From: Lachnospiraceae bacterium
GTDB taxonomy: Bacteria > Bacillota > Clostridia > Lachnospirales > Lachnospiraceae
Assembly (NCBI GenBank): GCA_021770345.1
Contig: JAETRD010000013.1
Location: 1-64,000, forward strand
DNA: 64,000 nucleotides
Direction: 5' to 3'
Every line of letters begins with the position of its first letter. Within the stretch, counting starts at the first letter, position 1. This document shows, one piece after another, positions 32,328 to 41,339 of the stretch. Position numbers and translations under genes: made by a program. Below the pieces are notes generated by a model. The model was not told where the DNA came from. It made no database searches and saw only the letters and a program-made list of their open reading frames with translations.

Positions 32328-33629
32328 TCACGAAAAACTGAAGGTCAAAACGTTCTGTGTCCGGTCCTCCACATAGTAGAGCGTGGATATACCGCTGCAG
32401 TAATCCGCAATGTGCTTTTCCGAAATAAACCACGCACGGTACCGCTCATACAGCTCCTTTGTCGCAAACCGCACGGACACCGCAGAATTTCCTGTCTCAT
32501 AGGCCTCCCTATACAGATTTCCCACCGCATCGGGATTCCATTCCGAAAAATATTTTCCTTCTCTGATATAGTAATTATCATCCACAGCCGTACATTCCGG
32601 CAGCACGAAATAATCGTTCGGGTGATGCGTCTGCATCAGATCCCAGGTCGTAACGCCGAAATAATTGTAATTGATAAACCGCGATACACCGCTCTCTTTG
32701 TTCGTGTAGGTGGAATTCCCCCAGGTGGTATCTATGTAGTAGTATTCCCCGTCCAGCTTTGCGAGATTCCAGGCATGCGCCTCTCCCTCGGCCTCCCCGG
32801 TGATAACGGCGCATTCAATTCCGAGCTCCGCCAAAAGATACTGCGTCGCACACGCGTACCCCTGACACACCGTCTCCCCGTTTAGAAATACGCTGATAAT
32901 ATTCTGATTGTCCGGTGAACCGACCACATAGTCCACATGGGAGGAAAGATAATCAAACACTTTGCGGGCTTTCCGGTAATCATCCGGCACCGCCGTCTCT
33001 CCGGCCGCAGTTTCCGCCGAAATCTCTGCGGAAATTTCGCCGGAGATTTCCTCTATGATTCGATCCACCTTGGCATCAATCTGCTCCTGCCAGACGTCCC
33101 GCTCCTCTTTTGTCATCGTGTACTGCGGAGCAAACTCCAGCTCGATCAGTTCATCCCCTCTCGTATACTGTGTGTACACATATCCTGAGGCCCAGAAAAT
33201 GCCGCCGTAATCCGCACAGACCGCCTTGTATGCCCGGTCAAGCAGCTCGCTGTCTAACGTACTCATCGCGGTTTTCTCCTCATGCTTCATGAGTACCTCA
33301 TAGATCTCGTCGTAAACCTGACGTGCCGCGTCATCAAGCGTTCCGTACACATATCCGCCCGCCGGAGCCGGAGCCGCAGACATCTCAAATTCCCCCGGCT
33401 CCACCACAAGGTCCGCCATCGGCTCCGCCACGGACACGCCGCCCGACCGGGCAACCCGGCCAAACGCAGGTCCTTTGGTCCGGTTTTCCGAATCCGCCTC
33501 TCCCACCAGTACAGCCGCCGTATCGCCAAACCATTTTGACAGGCTCCCGTCCGGATTATATTTCAGGTCTGCCAGCATGCCAAGCAACAGAATGCCGGCA
33601 ATTCCCCAAATGATTCTGCCTTTTCTCAC
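32328..33629 (-). CDS. Transglutaminase-like (cysteine peptidase fold) secreted or anchored protein
   Basis: The 433-residue protein starts at GTG 33629 (ribosome site GGAGGG). One hydrophobic N-terminal segment (IIWGIAGILLLGML) acts as signal or anchor. The C-terminal half carries the transglutaminase core: the cysteine in NGETVCQGYACATQYLLAE, the histidine in GEAHAWNLAKLDGEYY and the aspartate in YYIDTTWGN. The catalytic Cys-His-Asp order is complete. A repetitive IsoGlu-like stretch SGEISAEISAE lies near 195. Such proteins act outside the cell as peptidases or crosslinkers, but the substrate is unknown. It follows the M18 aminopeptidase gene after 25 bases on the same strand. Confidence 0.82.
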   Translation of the reverse strand: MRKGRIIWGIAGILLLGMLADLKYNPDGSLSKWFGDTAAVLVGEADSENRTKGPAFGRVARSGGVSVAEPMADLVVEPGEFEMSAAPAPAGGYVYGTLDDAARQVYDEIYEVLMKHEEKTAMSTLDSELLDRAYKAVCADYGGIFWASGYVYTQYTRGDELIELEFAPQYTMTKEERDVWQEQIDAKVDRIIEEISGEISAEISAETAAGETAVPDDYRKARKVFDYLSSHVDYVVGSPDNQNIISVFLNGETVCQGYACATQYLLAELGIECAVITGEAEGEAHAWNLAKLDGEYYYIDTTWGNSTYTNKESGVSRFINYNYFGVTTWDLMQTHHPNDYFVLPECTAVDDNYYIREGKYFSEWNPDAVGNLYREAYETGNSAVSVRFATKELYERYRAWFISEKHIADYCSGISTLYYVEDRTQNVLTFSFS

Positions 33630-33654
33630 GGTTCTTCTCCCTCCAAAGCAATCG

Positions 33655-34941
33655 TCATGAAAAGTACTGTTTTACAAGTGCGCACAGCGCCTGCTGATCG
33701 CTGCTCCCCATCAGTTCTCTGGCAGAATGCATCGCCAGAAGCGGCACGCCGATATCGACCGTTTTCACCGGCAGCAGCGCCGAAGCGATCGCTCCTAAGG
33801 TTCCTCCTCCGACCATATCGGAACGGTTCACAAACTTCTGATACGGAATCTTGCCGGACTCACACAACTGCTGGACAATGGCCACCGATTCGCAGTCCGT
33901 CGCATAGGACTGCGCGCTCGCCTCCTTGATGCAGAGTCCCGCGCCGAGCACCGGCTTGTTGGTGATATCCATCTTCCCCACCTGATTCGGGTGCAGGCCG
34001 TGCGCCACATCCACCGACAGCATCATGCCCCGGTATAAATCGCGCTCCGCCGTCTCCTCTCTGCCGCAGCTTTTTAAAATCCGCAGCACCATGTCGTGCA
34101 GTAAAATGGAAGCCGCGCCCTGCTTGCTCCGGCACCCGATTTCCTCGTGGTCAAACAGCGCGATCAGATTCACGCCCTGCCCGCGCTCCGCGTTCAGGAT
34201 CCCGGATGTTAAAGCCGCACAGGACGTCAGATTATCCAGCCGCGGCGCCGAGATAAAATCCTCGTTCATCCCGACAAACGCCGGCTCCTCATTGCAGAAT
34301 ACCGTAAGTTCAAAATCGAGGATATCTTCCTTTTTCACGCCGAGTTCTCCGGCCAGAAATGTCAGGAAACAATCCGCCGTCTTCTCCTCCTCCGAAACCA
34401 TCCCCAGAATCGGCAGCATGTCCGTCTGCCGGTTCAGCTCCACACCCTTATTGACTTCCCGGTTCATGTGTATCGCAAGGTTGGGAATCGTGAACAGGTT
34501 TCTCTTTGAGACAAACGCCTTGATCACCGGCGCAAACGGCGTTTCCCCGCGCACCGCAACACGCCCCGCAAGTCCGAGCGGCCGGTCCAGCCAGGTATTT
34601 AAAATCGCCCCTCCGTACACTTCCACGTTGACCTGCGCATATCCGTTCGTCACAACATCCGCAGAAGGCTTGATGCGCAGACACGGGAAATCGGTGTGCG
34701 CTGCCGCGATGCGGATCTGCGGCGTATCGGTATCCTCCCAGTCCTTCCCCAGCACAAATGCAAAAAGCGTCGTGTCATGGTGTTTGATGTAATATTTTCC
34801 GCCCTTTTGAAGTTCCCAGGCATCCCCGTAAGAAAGCGCCTGAAAGCCGCCCTCCTCCAGACGTCCCGCGCAGCAGGAAACCGCCTGTACCGGAGATACG
34901 CCCTCCCTCAGCAATTCAAATAAAATATCGGTCTCACTCAT
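33655..34941 (-). CDS. apeB: M18-family aminopeptidase
   Basis: The 428-residue zinc peptidase has the M18 landmarks: AAHTDFPCLRIKP (metal ligand His), DRPLGLAGRV, DFELTVFCNEEPAFVG, SAPRLDNLTSC, FDHEEIGCRSKQGA and the C-terminal DIGVPLLAMHSARELMG. It removes acidic or other N-terminal residues from peptides in the cytoplasm. The ribosome site GGAGGAG precedes ATG 34941. The gene symbol follows the common Firmicutes naming and is not proven for this protein. Confidence 0.92.
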   Translation of the reverse strand: MSETDILFELLREGVSPVQAVSCCAGRLEEGGFQALSYGDAWELQKGGKYYIKHHDTTLFAFVLGKDWEDTDTPQIRIAAAHTDFPCLRIKPSADVVTNGYAQVNVEVYGGAILNTWLDRPLGLAGRVAVRGETPFAPVIKAFVSKRNLFTIPNLAIHMNREVNKGVELNRQTDMLPILGMVSEEEKTADCFLTFLAGELGVKKEDILDFELTVFCNEEPAFVGMNEDFISAPRLDNLTSCAALTSGILNAERGQGVNLIALFDHEEIGCRSKQGAASILLHDMVLRILKSCGREETAERDLYRGMMLSVDVAHGLHPNQVGKMDITNKPVLGAGLCIKEASAQSYATDCESVAIVQQLCESGKIPYQKFVNRSDMVGGGTLGAIASALLPVKTVDIGVPLLAMHSARELMGSSDQQALCALVKQYFS

Positions 34942-35065
34942 TCTGTTCTCCTCCCTGATGCCGCCTGATTTCCGTACCTGCCGCCGCGCGGGCTGTCTTT
35001 AACCGCTTTGCCTTCGGCCGGTACAATATCTTTTATATTATATCATATTTGCCGGGGATTTGTCA

Positions 35066-35094
35066 TTGTATTTCACAGGATACTCATATATAAT
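35066..35094 (+). promoter_or_regulatory. Promoter of the DUF5721 gene
   Basis: TTGTAT (35066-35071) and TATAAT (35089-35094) are spaced 17 bp. The leader to the ATG is about 100 bases. The rest of 34942-35199 holds nothing I can support. Confidence 0.55.
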
Positions 35095-35199
35095 GGTATC
35101 GGAAAGCTGCAGGCCGAACTGTTACATATAATTAGTAAAAGACTGTCACTGTTTATCAGGCGGAAATGCGCCGCAAACGGCGCTGGACGACGGAGAATT

Positions 35200-35703
35200 A
35201 TGATTGCACTTAACATACTCGAAATCAAAGATTTTATGAATAAACTGCTCTGTCAGGAAACGTTTGACAATTTCCTGCTGCGGGAGGCCGCCGTCACCGG
35301 CAGCGCCGCATGGAGCTTAGACGGCACTTTAAACCGCGATTTTTATTCCGAGGACGAGCTCGCGCAGGAAGGGCTTGCGGGTCTTGACTATCTGCCCTTC
35401 TCCATGCTGCGCCCGCAGTGCTTTGCATTAATCCGGGGCAAGCGGACACCTTCCTGTTTTAAATTTGTCTTCCTGCTGTCCCCGCCCAATCTCGCCCGGA
35501 CTCTGGCACAGACCCACAGCTCCTATTCCCCCGCAGATATCGCCGGCCTTTTTATCAATCTCCGGTATCAGAACGGGACGCTGCTCCTCACGACAGGCGT
35601 GTCTTACCGCATTTTTTCGACTGACAAAAGCCTGGAGCAGGAATGGGATTCCCTGGTGAAACGATTTTTAAAAGGCCATGAAATCAGTTTCTCAGAACTT
35701 TAA
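35200..35703 (+). CDS. DUF5721 family protein
   Basis: From ATG 35200 (ribosome site CGGAG) the protein has 167 residues. It resembles the DUF5721 family of Lachnospiraceae: [20 protein letters not shown] near the start, [15 protein letters not shown], then [38 protein letters not shown] and [17 protein letters not shown] at the end. It is cytoplasmic and has no known function. A longer in-frame upstream extension lacks a ribosome site and includes the promoter, so it is excluded. A cold-shock gene follows with its own promoter. Confidence 0.8.
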   Translation: MIALNILEIKDFMNKLLCQETFDNFLLREAAVTGSAAWSLDGTLNRDFYSEDELAQEGLAGLDYLPFSMLRPQCFALIRGKRTPSCFKFVFLLSPPNLARTLAQTHSSYSPADIAGLFINLRYQNGTLLLTTGVSYRIFSTDKSLEQEWDSLVKRFLKGHEISFSEL

Positions 35704-35711
35704 TTTCTCGC

Positions 35712-35740
35712 TTTACAATTCTAAATCATTGTGTTATAGT
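35712..35740 (+). promoter_or_regulatory. Promoter of the cold-shock gene
   Basis: TTTACA (35712-35717) and TATAGT (35735-35740) are spaced 17 bp, about 50 bases ahead of the start. Confidence 0.55.
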
Positions 35741-35792
35741 ACTTATAGCTGTAGGTAACTATGGTCAGTATTATTTTTGGAGGTACTTTTTG

Positions 35793-35993
35793 ATGAAAGG
35801 TACAGTAAAATGGTTTAACAACCAAAAGGGTTACGGATTCATTTCCGACGAGCAGGGAAATGACGTATTCGTACACTACTCAGGGCTTAACATGGAAGGC
35901 TTCAAATCCCTCGAGGAAGGCGCTGCAGTAGAGTTCGATGTCGTAGAAGGCTCCAAAGGACCTCAGGCAACAAACGTAACTGTGGTAAAATAA
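35793..35993 (+). CDS. Cold-shock protein (CspA family)
   Basis: The 66-residue single cold-shock domain is nearly canonical. RNP1 is KGYGFISDE and RNP2 is VFVHYSGL, preceded by [11 protein letters not shown]. It binds single-stranded RNA and DNA and prevents RNA secondary structure. A strong ribosome site GGAGG precedes ATG 35793; the TTG at 35790 is not needed. A terminator follows at 36091. Confidence 0.97.
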   Translation: MKGTVKWFNNQKGYGFISDEQGNDVFVHYSGLNMEGFKSLEEGAAVEFDVVEGSKGPQATNVTVVK

Positions 35994-36090
35994 TTTTACC
36001 ATCAACGCTTTAATCTCGTTTCATGTACCTTTTTCTTTAAATAGAGCTAGTCTTTTATTTCTTGATTAAGATATTGCAAACTACGGATTT

Positions 36091-36124
36091 AAAAAAGAGT
36101 GTCGGTTCACCGACACTCTTTTTT
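36091..36124 (+). terminator. Strong terminator after the cold-shock gene
   Basis: GAGTGTCGG-TTCA-CCGACACTC (36097-36118) is flanked by six A and six T residues, so it works on both strands. Confidence 0.85.
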
Positions 36125-36161
36125 ACTTCACCGGACTTCCACTGCATTTTTATACACGCGC

Positions 36162-36271
36162 GAAGAACGCCCAAAGGGCGTTCTTCTGTGTGAATAGATT
36201 CCGCTGCTTCTTTATATACGCGAAGAACGCCCCAAAGGGCGTTCTTCTAATGAATGGAGCCTGCTCCATTC
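36162..36271. repeat. Three consecutive hairpins behind the hexuronate operon
   Basis: GAAGAACGCCC-AAA-GGGCGTTCTTC (36162-36186), nearly the same hairpin again (36222-36247) and GAATGGAG-CCTG-CTCCATTC (36252-36271). The last overlaps the stop of the reductase gene. The first two share the same 11-bp arms, so one arose by duplication. They may protect the 3' end of the uxu transcript or end it. Confidence 0.75.
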
Positions 36272-37116
36272 TATACTCCCGAGTACGCAGCGAACGCCCC
36301 GTCGACCGGAATACATACGCCGTTTACGAAAGCGCTTGCCTCGGTGCATGCGAGGAATAAAAGTGCTCCCACAAGCTCCTCCGGCTCACCGAAACGCTCC
36401 ATCGGCGTGCCCGCCAGAATCTTACCGGTTCTCGCCGTCGGTGTGCCGTCCTCGTTAAACAGCAGCGCACGGTTCTGTGCCGTTGACAAAAAGCCCGGTG
36501 CAATCGCGTTGCAGCGAACGCCGACCTTCGAGAAATGTACCGCAAGCCACTCGGTGAAATTCACGATAGCAGCCTTTGCACCCGAGTATGCCGGAATCTT
36601 CGTGAGCGGTGTGTACGCGTTCATCGATGCGATATTGATGATATTCGCACCCTCTTTCTTAACCATATCCTGCGCAAATACCTGCGTCGGAAGCAGTGTT
36701 CCCATGAAATTTAAGCTGAATACAAAGGAAACGCCGTCCGGGTCCAGATCAAAAAACGTCTTCATCTCTCCCATGTCTTCCGCCTTAAAGTACTCGTCAT
36801 CGGTCGTCGCCTTCGGATTGTTTCCGCCCGCTCCGTTTACCAGGATATCGCAGGTTCCGAAATCAGCCGTAATCGCTTCTCTCGCCGCCTCGATACTTGC
36901 TTTCTCAAGCACGTTGCACTTGTACCCTTTTGCGGTAAAGCCCTGCGCCACAATCGCGTCCGCACTCTTCTGTGCCGCCTCCTCATTGAGATCAAGCAGT
37001 GCAACTTTCGCGCCGCTGGCTGCGAGAGCCTCTGCCATCACGGAGCAGATCACACCGCCCGCTCCCGTCACAACCGCAACCTTTCCTGTCAGATCAACCT
37101 GCATTGGTAATTTCAT
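36271..37116 (-). CDS. SDR-type D-mannonate oxidoreductase (fructuronate reductase)
   Basis: The 281-residue short-chain dehydrogenase has the cofactor motif VVTGAGGVICSVMAE, the NNAG-like ILVNGAGGNNP, and the catalytic Tyr-x-x-x-Lys in IPAYSGAKAAIVN with Ser in INIASMNAY. The distinct insertion at about 115-135 and the CNAIAPGF string resemble the SDR fructuronate reductases found with uxuA in Firmicutes. It reduces fructuronate to mannonate. The gene follows uxuA after 44 bases on the same strand, so the two steps are co-expressed. The assignment rests on context plus family resemblance. Confidence 0.85.
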   Translation of the reverse strand: MKLPMQVDLTGKVAVVTGAGGVICSVMAEALAASGAKVALLDLNEEAAQKSADAIVAQGFTAKGYKCNVLEKASIEAAREAITADFGTCDILVNGAGGNNPKATTDDEYFKAEDMGEMKTFFDLDPDGVSFVFSLNFMGTLLPTQVFAQDMVKKEGANIINIASMNAYTPLTKIPAYSGAKAAIVNFTEWLAVHFSKVGVRCNAIAPGFLSTAQNRALLFNEDGTPTARTGKILAGTPMERFGEPEELVGALLFLACTEASAFVNGVCIPVDGAFAAYSGV

Positions 37117-37160
37117 TTTCCTGTTCCTCCTATTTCAAATTTTATATTGTCGCCGCAGAT

Positions 37161-38216
37161 CTATGCCCGCGGAAATGCTTTTTCGACTGCCTCGAATAAC
37201 CCGTTGATATAAGTCGCTCCGAGCGCACGGTCGTAAAGTCCGTATCCCGGTCTTCCCGTCTCTCCCCAGATCATGCGTCCGTGATCCGGTCTTACATATC
37301 CGTCGAAACCGTTCTCGTGAAGCGCCTTTACAATCTCATACATGTCAAGCGAACCGCAGCAGGACAGATGCGCCCGCTCCTCGAATCCGTTGTCAAGCAC
37401 CGCCACGTTGCGCAGATGTGCAAAATGGATTCTGCCCATCGCCGCATACTTCGCCGCCATCTGTACCACATCGTTCTTGTTGGAGCAGCCGAGCGAACCG
37501 GTGCAAAGGGTAATTCCGTTGTGCGGATCGTCTACGAGCTTTAAGAAGCGGTCGATATTTTTCTCGCATGTAATGATGCGCGGAAGTCCGAAGATACTCC
37601 AGCAGGGATCGTCCTCATGGATTGCCATATTGACGTCACACTCTGCCGCCACGGGAATCACTTTCTGAAGGAAATACTGCAGATTGTTCCACAGATCGTC
37701 CTCGGACATCGCATTGTATTCCGCAACGACATTTTTTAATTCCTCTCTGGAATAGCTTGCATCCCAGCCCGGAAGCGTCAGGTCACTCTCGCTCTGCAGC
37801 GGATTCACCGCATCCACCTGCTCCTGATAATAGACAAGAGATGTGGAGCCGTCCGGAAGCTCATGATCCAGCTGGGTTCTGGTCCAGTCAAATACCGGCA
37901 TAAAATTATAGCAGATACATTTGATTCCGGCTTTCGCAACTCTGCGGATATTCTCACAGTAGTTCTCGATATACTTATCGCGACTCGGCTTACCCAGTTT
38001 GATATCCTCATGAACCGGAATACTCTCGATCACCTCAAAATGTATCCCTGCTTCCTCCACCTGGGCTTTTAACTTTGCAATGCTCTCCTCACTCCAGACT
38101 TCACCGACAGGTACGTCATACACTGCCGTCACAATGGAATGCATTCCGGGAATCTGTCTGATGTTCTCCAGGGTTACCTTGTCATCCTCCCCGTACCAAC
38201 GAAATGATAATTTCAT
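37161..38216 (-). CDS. uxuA: Mannonate dehydratase
   Basis: The 351-residue enzyme dehydrates D-mannonate to 2-keto-3-deoxygluconate, the substrate of the KDG kinase at 13-14 kb. UxuA features include [20 protein letters not shown], the metal-site strings [10 protein letters not shown] and [14 protein letters not shown] and [12 protein letters not shown] near the C terminus. ATG 38216 is chosen because the upstream TTG at 38228 is inside the ribosome site GGAGG. The gene is transcribed from a strong promoter that carries a palindromic operator, divergent from a GntR regulator gene. Confidence 0.96.
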   Translation of the reverse strand: MKLSFRWYGEDDKVTLENIRQIPGMHSIVTAVYDVPVGEVWSEESIAKLKAQVEEAGIHFEVIESIPVHEDIKLGKPSRDKYIENYCENIRRVAKAGIKCICYNFMPVFDWTRTQLDHELPDGSTSLVYYQEQVDAVNPLQSESDLTLPGWDASYSREELKNVVAEYNAMSEDDLWNNLQYFLQKVIPVAAECDVNMAIHEDDPCWSIFGLPRIITCEKNIDRFLKLVDDPHNGITLCTGSLGCSNKNDVVQMAAKYAAMGRIHFAHLRNVAVLDNGFEERAHLSCCGSLDMYEIVKALHENGFDGYVRPDHGRMIWGETGRPGYGLYDRALGATYINGLFEAVEKAFPRA

Positions 38217-38334
38217 GTTTTCCTCCAATCCGGCGTCTCCCGCGCCACATCATACACGCGCGCAATTTTCCGCGCACTTGCATACAACCGCAAAATGCTG
38301 TGTTTTCAAGCATTTTTCGCACATTTATACTTCA

Positions 38335-38363
38335 AATATACCATTCTTGTATACAAGTGTCAA
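38335..38363 (-). promoter_or_regulatory. uxuA promoter with GntR operator inside the spacer
   Basis: Reading the minus strand, TTGACA (38358-38363) and TATATT (38335-38340) are spaced exactly 17 bp. The perfect palindrome CTTGTATACAAG (38346-38357) fills the space right behind the -35. TTGTATACAA fits the GT-n-AC core typical of FadR-subfamily GntR sites. A repressor bound there would block the polymerase completely. Confidence 0.75.
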
Positions 38364-38477
38364 TGTCTATTTCGAGGCCCGTTTTAAATTTTACATTATG
38401 CACAGTATCGCTTCCATTTTTTGGTCACACTTGCACAACTCCAGTACTATTTTTCCCTTTCTTCCTTAAAATATGTA

Positions 38478-38506
38478 TTGTGTTTTTCACCCGATGGCTT
38501 TATAGT
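38478..38506 (+). promoter_or_regulatory. Promoter of the GntR regulator gene
   Basis: TTGTGT (38478-38483) and TATAGT (38501-38506) are spaced 17 bp, 41 bp ahead of the ATG. Confidence 0.55.
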
Positions 38507-38546
38507 TTAAATATATCCGAAATGCAATCCGCAAAAGGAGGACACT

Positions 38547-39257
38547 ATGAATCCCAAGAGACAACCCGGTACTTCCGAGGCTGTATACCACAGGCTCAAA
38601 GAACAGATCCTGCATCTGGAACTGCCGCCCGGTTCCGCCATCAGCGAGATCGACACGGCCACGCGCTATGAGGTGTCAAGGACTCCTATCCGGGATGCTT
38701 TTAAAACACTGTCTGCCGAAGGTCTCTTAGAAATCCGCCCTCATATCGGAACCTTTGTCTCTCTGATTGATCTTGATATGATTTCCGATATTCTCTATAT
38801 GCGCGAAGTTCTTGAGCAGGCTGTCCTCCGCGATCTGGCCCAGAACCATGACAAGTCTCAGGAATTCCGTATCCGGCTGATTCTGCAGCGACAGAGAGAA
38901 CTGATTGAATCCGGGCTCACCCTCGAGGAACTGAGCCGCGCATTTATCGTCTCGGACAACGAGTTTCACAACATGCTCTACGAGATGGCCGGAAAAACAA
39001 ACGTGATGTTGTTTTTCCGCACGATCAGTTCGCAGTACGAACGCTTCCGCACCTTCTTAAATCTCCGCGGCCGGGATAATCTGATGTGTCTGTATAATGA
39101 GCACCTTGCCATATGGGATGCAATTTCCTGCCAGACTTATGACGCCCTCTCCAATTTGATATCCCATCACATCTATGACGGTTTTAACTCCAGTACGGAC
39201 ATTGTTTACAGCCATCCCGAATACTTTAAGCCGGTCTCCCAGCGGGCGGAATTCTAA
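38547..39257 (+). CDS. GntR-family regulator (FadR subfamily), likely of hexuronate genes
   Basis: The 236-residue protein has an N-terminal winged helix (AVYHRLKEQILHLELPPGSA, then ATRYEVSRTPIRDAFKTL) and a C-terminal all-helical FCD ligand domain. That domain has conserved metal/ligand histidines and acids (DNEFHNMLYEMAG, NEHLAIWDAI, NLISHHIYDG). It is divergent from uxuA, whose promoter holds a GT-n-AC palindrome. By analogy with UxuR and ExuR of the same subfamily, it probably represses uxuA and the reductase until a hexuronate intermediate binds. Ribosome site AAAGGAGG. Confidence 0.88.
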   Translation: MNPKRQPGTSEAVYHRLKEQILHLELPPGSAISEIDTATRYEVSRTPIRDAFKTLSAEGLLEIRPHIGTFVSLIDLDMISDILYMREVLEQAVLRDLAQNHDKSQEFRIRLILQRQRELIESGLTLEELSRAFIVSDNEFHNMLYEMAGKTNVMLFFRTISSQYERFRTFLNLRGRDNLMCLYNEHLAIWDAISCQTYDALSNLISHHIYDGFNSSTDIVYSHPEYFKPVSQRAEF

Positions 39258-39275
39258 ACCGGCGGAAAATTTCAC

Positions 39276-39332
39276 AAAACCCGTCCACCAGAAGAGACGG
39301 TTTTCAATCCGGTCTTCCGGCGCACGGGTTTT
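39276..39332. terminator. Bidirectional terminator between GntR and spoVAE
   Basis: AAAACCCGT (39276-39284) pairs with ACGGGTTTT (39324-39332) around a long, partly paired loop. Confidence 0.55.
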
Positions 39333-39350
39333 AAAAACAACACCGCCTGT

Positions 39351-39707
39351 TTACTTTTTCATCTGAGGCTGAAAAATGATGCTGGCGATATATCCGAAGA
39401 TCAGCGCCGAAGAAATCCCCACTGCGCTCGCCTTAAAGCCTCCCATAAAAATACCGAGAAATCCGTACTCGTCTACCGCTTCCTTAACGCCTTTCCAGAG
39501 CACGTTTCCGAATCCGAGCAGCGGCACACTCGCGCCCGCTCCCGCGAATTCCACAAAAGGCTGGTAAATCTGCAATGCTCCAAGTACCACGCCGAGGCAC
39601 ACCAGAAGTACCATGATTCTGCCCGGCAGCAGTTTTGTCTTTTCCATCAGAATCTGGACCAGCGCACAGATTGCACCGCCGATAACAAACGCCGTCAAAT
39701 AATCCAT
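39351..39707 (-). CDS. spoVAE: Stage V sporulation protein AE
   Basis: The 118-residue membrane protein matches SpoVAE (the AEb form): DYLTAFVIGGAICALVQILM, the conserved LPGRIMVLLVCLGVVLGAL, QPFVEFAGAGASVPLLGFGN and the C-terminal FKASAVGISSALIFGYIAS. SpoVA proteins form the inner-membrane channel that moves Ca-dipicolinic acid into the forespore and out during germination. It follows spoVAD after 15 bases and has a good ribosome site. No further spoVA gene (AF) follows. Confidence 0.95.
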   Translation of the reverse strand: MDYLTAFVIGGAICALVQILMEKTKLLPGRIMVLLVCLGVVLGALQIYQPFVEFAGAGASVPLLGFGNVLWKGVKEAVDEYGFLGIFMGGFKASAVGISSALIFGYIASIIFQPQMKK

Positions 39708-39722
39708 ATGAATCCCCCTCTC

Positions 39723-40733
39723 CTATGCATGTTCAATCACAACCGCGTGCGCAATCCCCGGCACCGTCTTACCCTCATTGAAAGACACCGTAGACAGAAG
39801 CGCCCCGGTCGGCACAAACAGGATGCGCTTCCATTTGCCCGACTTGACTTTTTTCAGATAATGTCCCGCCATCGTCACCGCGGAGCAGCCGCAGCCGGAA
39901 CCGCCGGCTCCTGTCCCCTGCTTTTCGGCATCATAGATCTCTATCCCACAGTCCTCGTGCAGCCCGGCGATGTCATGGCCCTTCTGCCTGCACAGATCCT
40001 GCAGAATCTCCTGTCCCACCGTCCCCAGATCTCCGGTGATAATCCTGTCATACTCGTTTGCGCCCCGCGCGAAATCCTCAAAATGCTGACAGATCGTGTC
40101 TGCCGCGGCCGGTGCCATCGCCGCTCCCATATTCATCGAATCCTTGACCCCGTAATCCACGATTTTACCGGTTGTGATCCCCGTGATCCGCGCCTTACTC
40201 CGCTGCTTTCCAAGTACATAGGCACCGCTTCCGGTAACCGTCCAGGTAGCCGACAGCGGTCTCTGATTTGCATACTCCAGCGGAAATCGAAACTGTTTCT
40301 CCGCACTCGCAAAATGGCTCGACGTCATCGCCACCACATACTCCGCATAGCCTGCCGCCACGCACATTGCCCCGAGAGACAGCGCCTCCCCGCAGGTACT
40401 GCAGGCACCGTACAGTCCGAACAGCGGCACCTGACAATCCATCAGTCCGAAGGACGTCGCGATATTCTGTCCGAGCAGGTCCCCGGAGAACAGATAGCGG
40501 ATATCCTCCGGCTTTAACCCGGCCTTTCCGACCGCCATCGTAAATGCCTCTTTCTGCAATGTGCTCTCCGCCTCTTCCCAGGTATTCTGCCCGAATTTAT
40601 CATCTTCTCCCACCACGTCAAAGCAGCTTCCCAGCGGGCCTTCCCCTTCCTTTTTTCCGACTATGCTCGCACTGCTTATAATGTAGGGCGCCTCCGCAAA
40701 CTGAAGGCTCTGTTTTCCCACCCGTATCTCCAT
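39723..40733 (-). CDS. spoVAD: Stage V sporulation protein AD
   Basis: The 336-residue protein has the thiolase-like fold of SpoVAD: VGKQSLQFAEAPYIISSASI, GPLGSCFDVV, FGLYGACSTCGEALSLGAM and GTGAGGSGCGCSAVT near the C terminus. SpoVAD binds dipicolinic acid directly and is essential for its uptake. The gene starts a two-gene unit with spoVAE. A sigma-G-like promoter lies in its 5' region, and the usual upstream partner spoVAC is 8 kb away. Confidence 0.96.
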   Translation of the reverse strand: MEIRVGKQSLQFAEAPYIISSASIVGKKEGEGPLGSCFDVVGEDDKFGQNTWEEAESTLQKEAFTMAVGKAGLKPEDIRYLFSGDLLGQNIATSFGLMDCQVPLFGLYGACSTCGEALSLGAMCVAAGYAEYVVAMTSSHFASAEKQFRFPLEYANQRPLSATWTVTGSGAYVLGKQRSKARITGITTGKIVDYGVKDSMNMGAAMAPAAADTICQHFEDFARGANEYDRIITGDLGTVGQEILQDLCRQKGHDIAGLHEDCGIEIYDAEKQGTGAGGSGCGCSAVTMAGHYLKKVKSGKWKRILFVPTGALLSTVSFNEGKTVPGIAHAVVIEHA

Positions 40734-40769
40734 AATTTCCTCCGTTTCGCTTTAAAAATTCTTTTCCAT

Positions 40770-40799
40770 TAGTATGAATAAGACCCTTTTCTTTTATCC
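40770..40799 (-). promoter_or_regulatory. Sigma-G-like forespore promoter of spoVAD-spoVAE
   Basis: Reading the minus strand, GGATA (40795-40799) and CATACTA (40770-40776) are spaced 18 bp. The forespore sigma-G pattern is close to GMATR-18-CATNHTA, so only one position differs. It lies 37 bp ahead of the spoVAD start. Confidence 0.6.
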
Positions 40800-40905
40800 A
40801 TACTACTTAATGGGCAAGAATTTTTTGCGCTGCTTTCTTTCGAAAACAGAATTATTTGACTGGGTAAATAACGGTAATATATGATTCCCTTACGAGGTAA
40901 TAGCA

Positions 40906-41286
40906 ATGCGAAACGAATATATTCCACGGGTTTTAAAAGAATATCGCAAACGTAACCATTTCACGGTAAACGACGTTTCCCTTATGCTGCGCGAGCGCTC
41001 TCTTGAAGTCGCGCCGAAGACCATTTACGGCTGGGAAAGCGGGCAGGCAAATCCAAGTGCGGATATGCTTCTGACGCTCTGCGAAATGTATAATATCACA
41101 GATGTTCTCTCCGTATTTGGATATTCCGGGGATGATTCCTGTTTTCATGTCACGTCGTCGGAACGCGCATTGATTGAATCTTACCGCAGCCATCCGGAGC
41201 TCCAGAGCGCCATCAACAAACTTCTGGACTTAAACGCGGTCCGCAAGAAGCCCGCTTCCTCCGCAAATCCGGCGCCTGATACCTGA
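40906..41286 (+). CDS. XRE-family helix-turn-helix regulator
   Basis: The 126-residue protein has an N-terminal HTH_3 domain (VLKEYRKRNHFTVNDVSLML, TIYGWESGQANPSADMLLTL) and a short C-terminal helical part with a basic tail (LNAVRKKPASSAN). It resembles stand-alone repressors of the SinR/Xre group. It is divergent from spoVAD and has its own promoter-like TTGACT (40857-40862) with an AT-rich -10. It lies where an ancestral spoVAC-spoVAD junction would be expected. A role in controlling neighbouring genes is possible but unproven. Confidence 0.88.
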   Translation: MRNEYIPRVLKEYRKRNHFTVNDVSLMLRERSLEVAPKTIYGWESGQANPSADMLLTLCEMYNITDVLSVFGYSGDDSCFHVTSSERALIESYRSHPELQSAINKLLDLNAVRKKPASSANPAPDT

Positions 41287-41339
41287 TGGACCGATACCTT
41301 CGGCACACAAAATCAGGAACATGTCGGCACACCGGAGCC

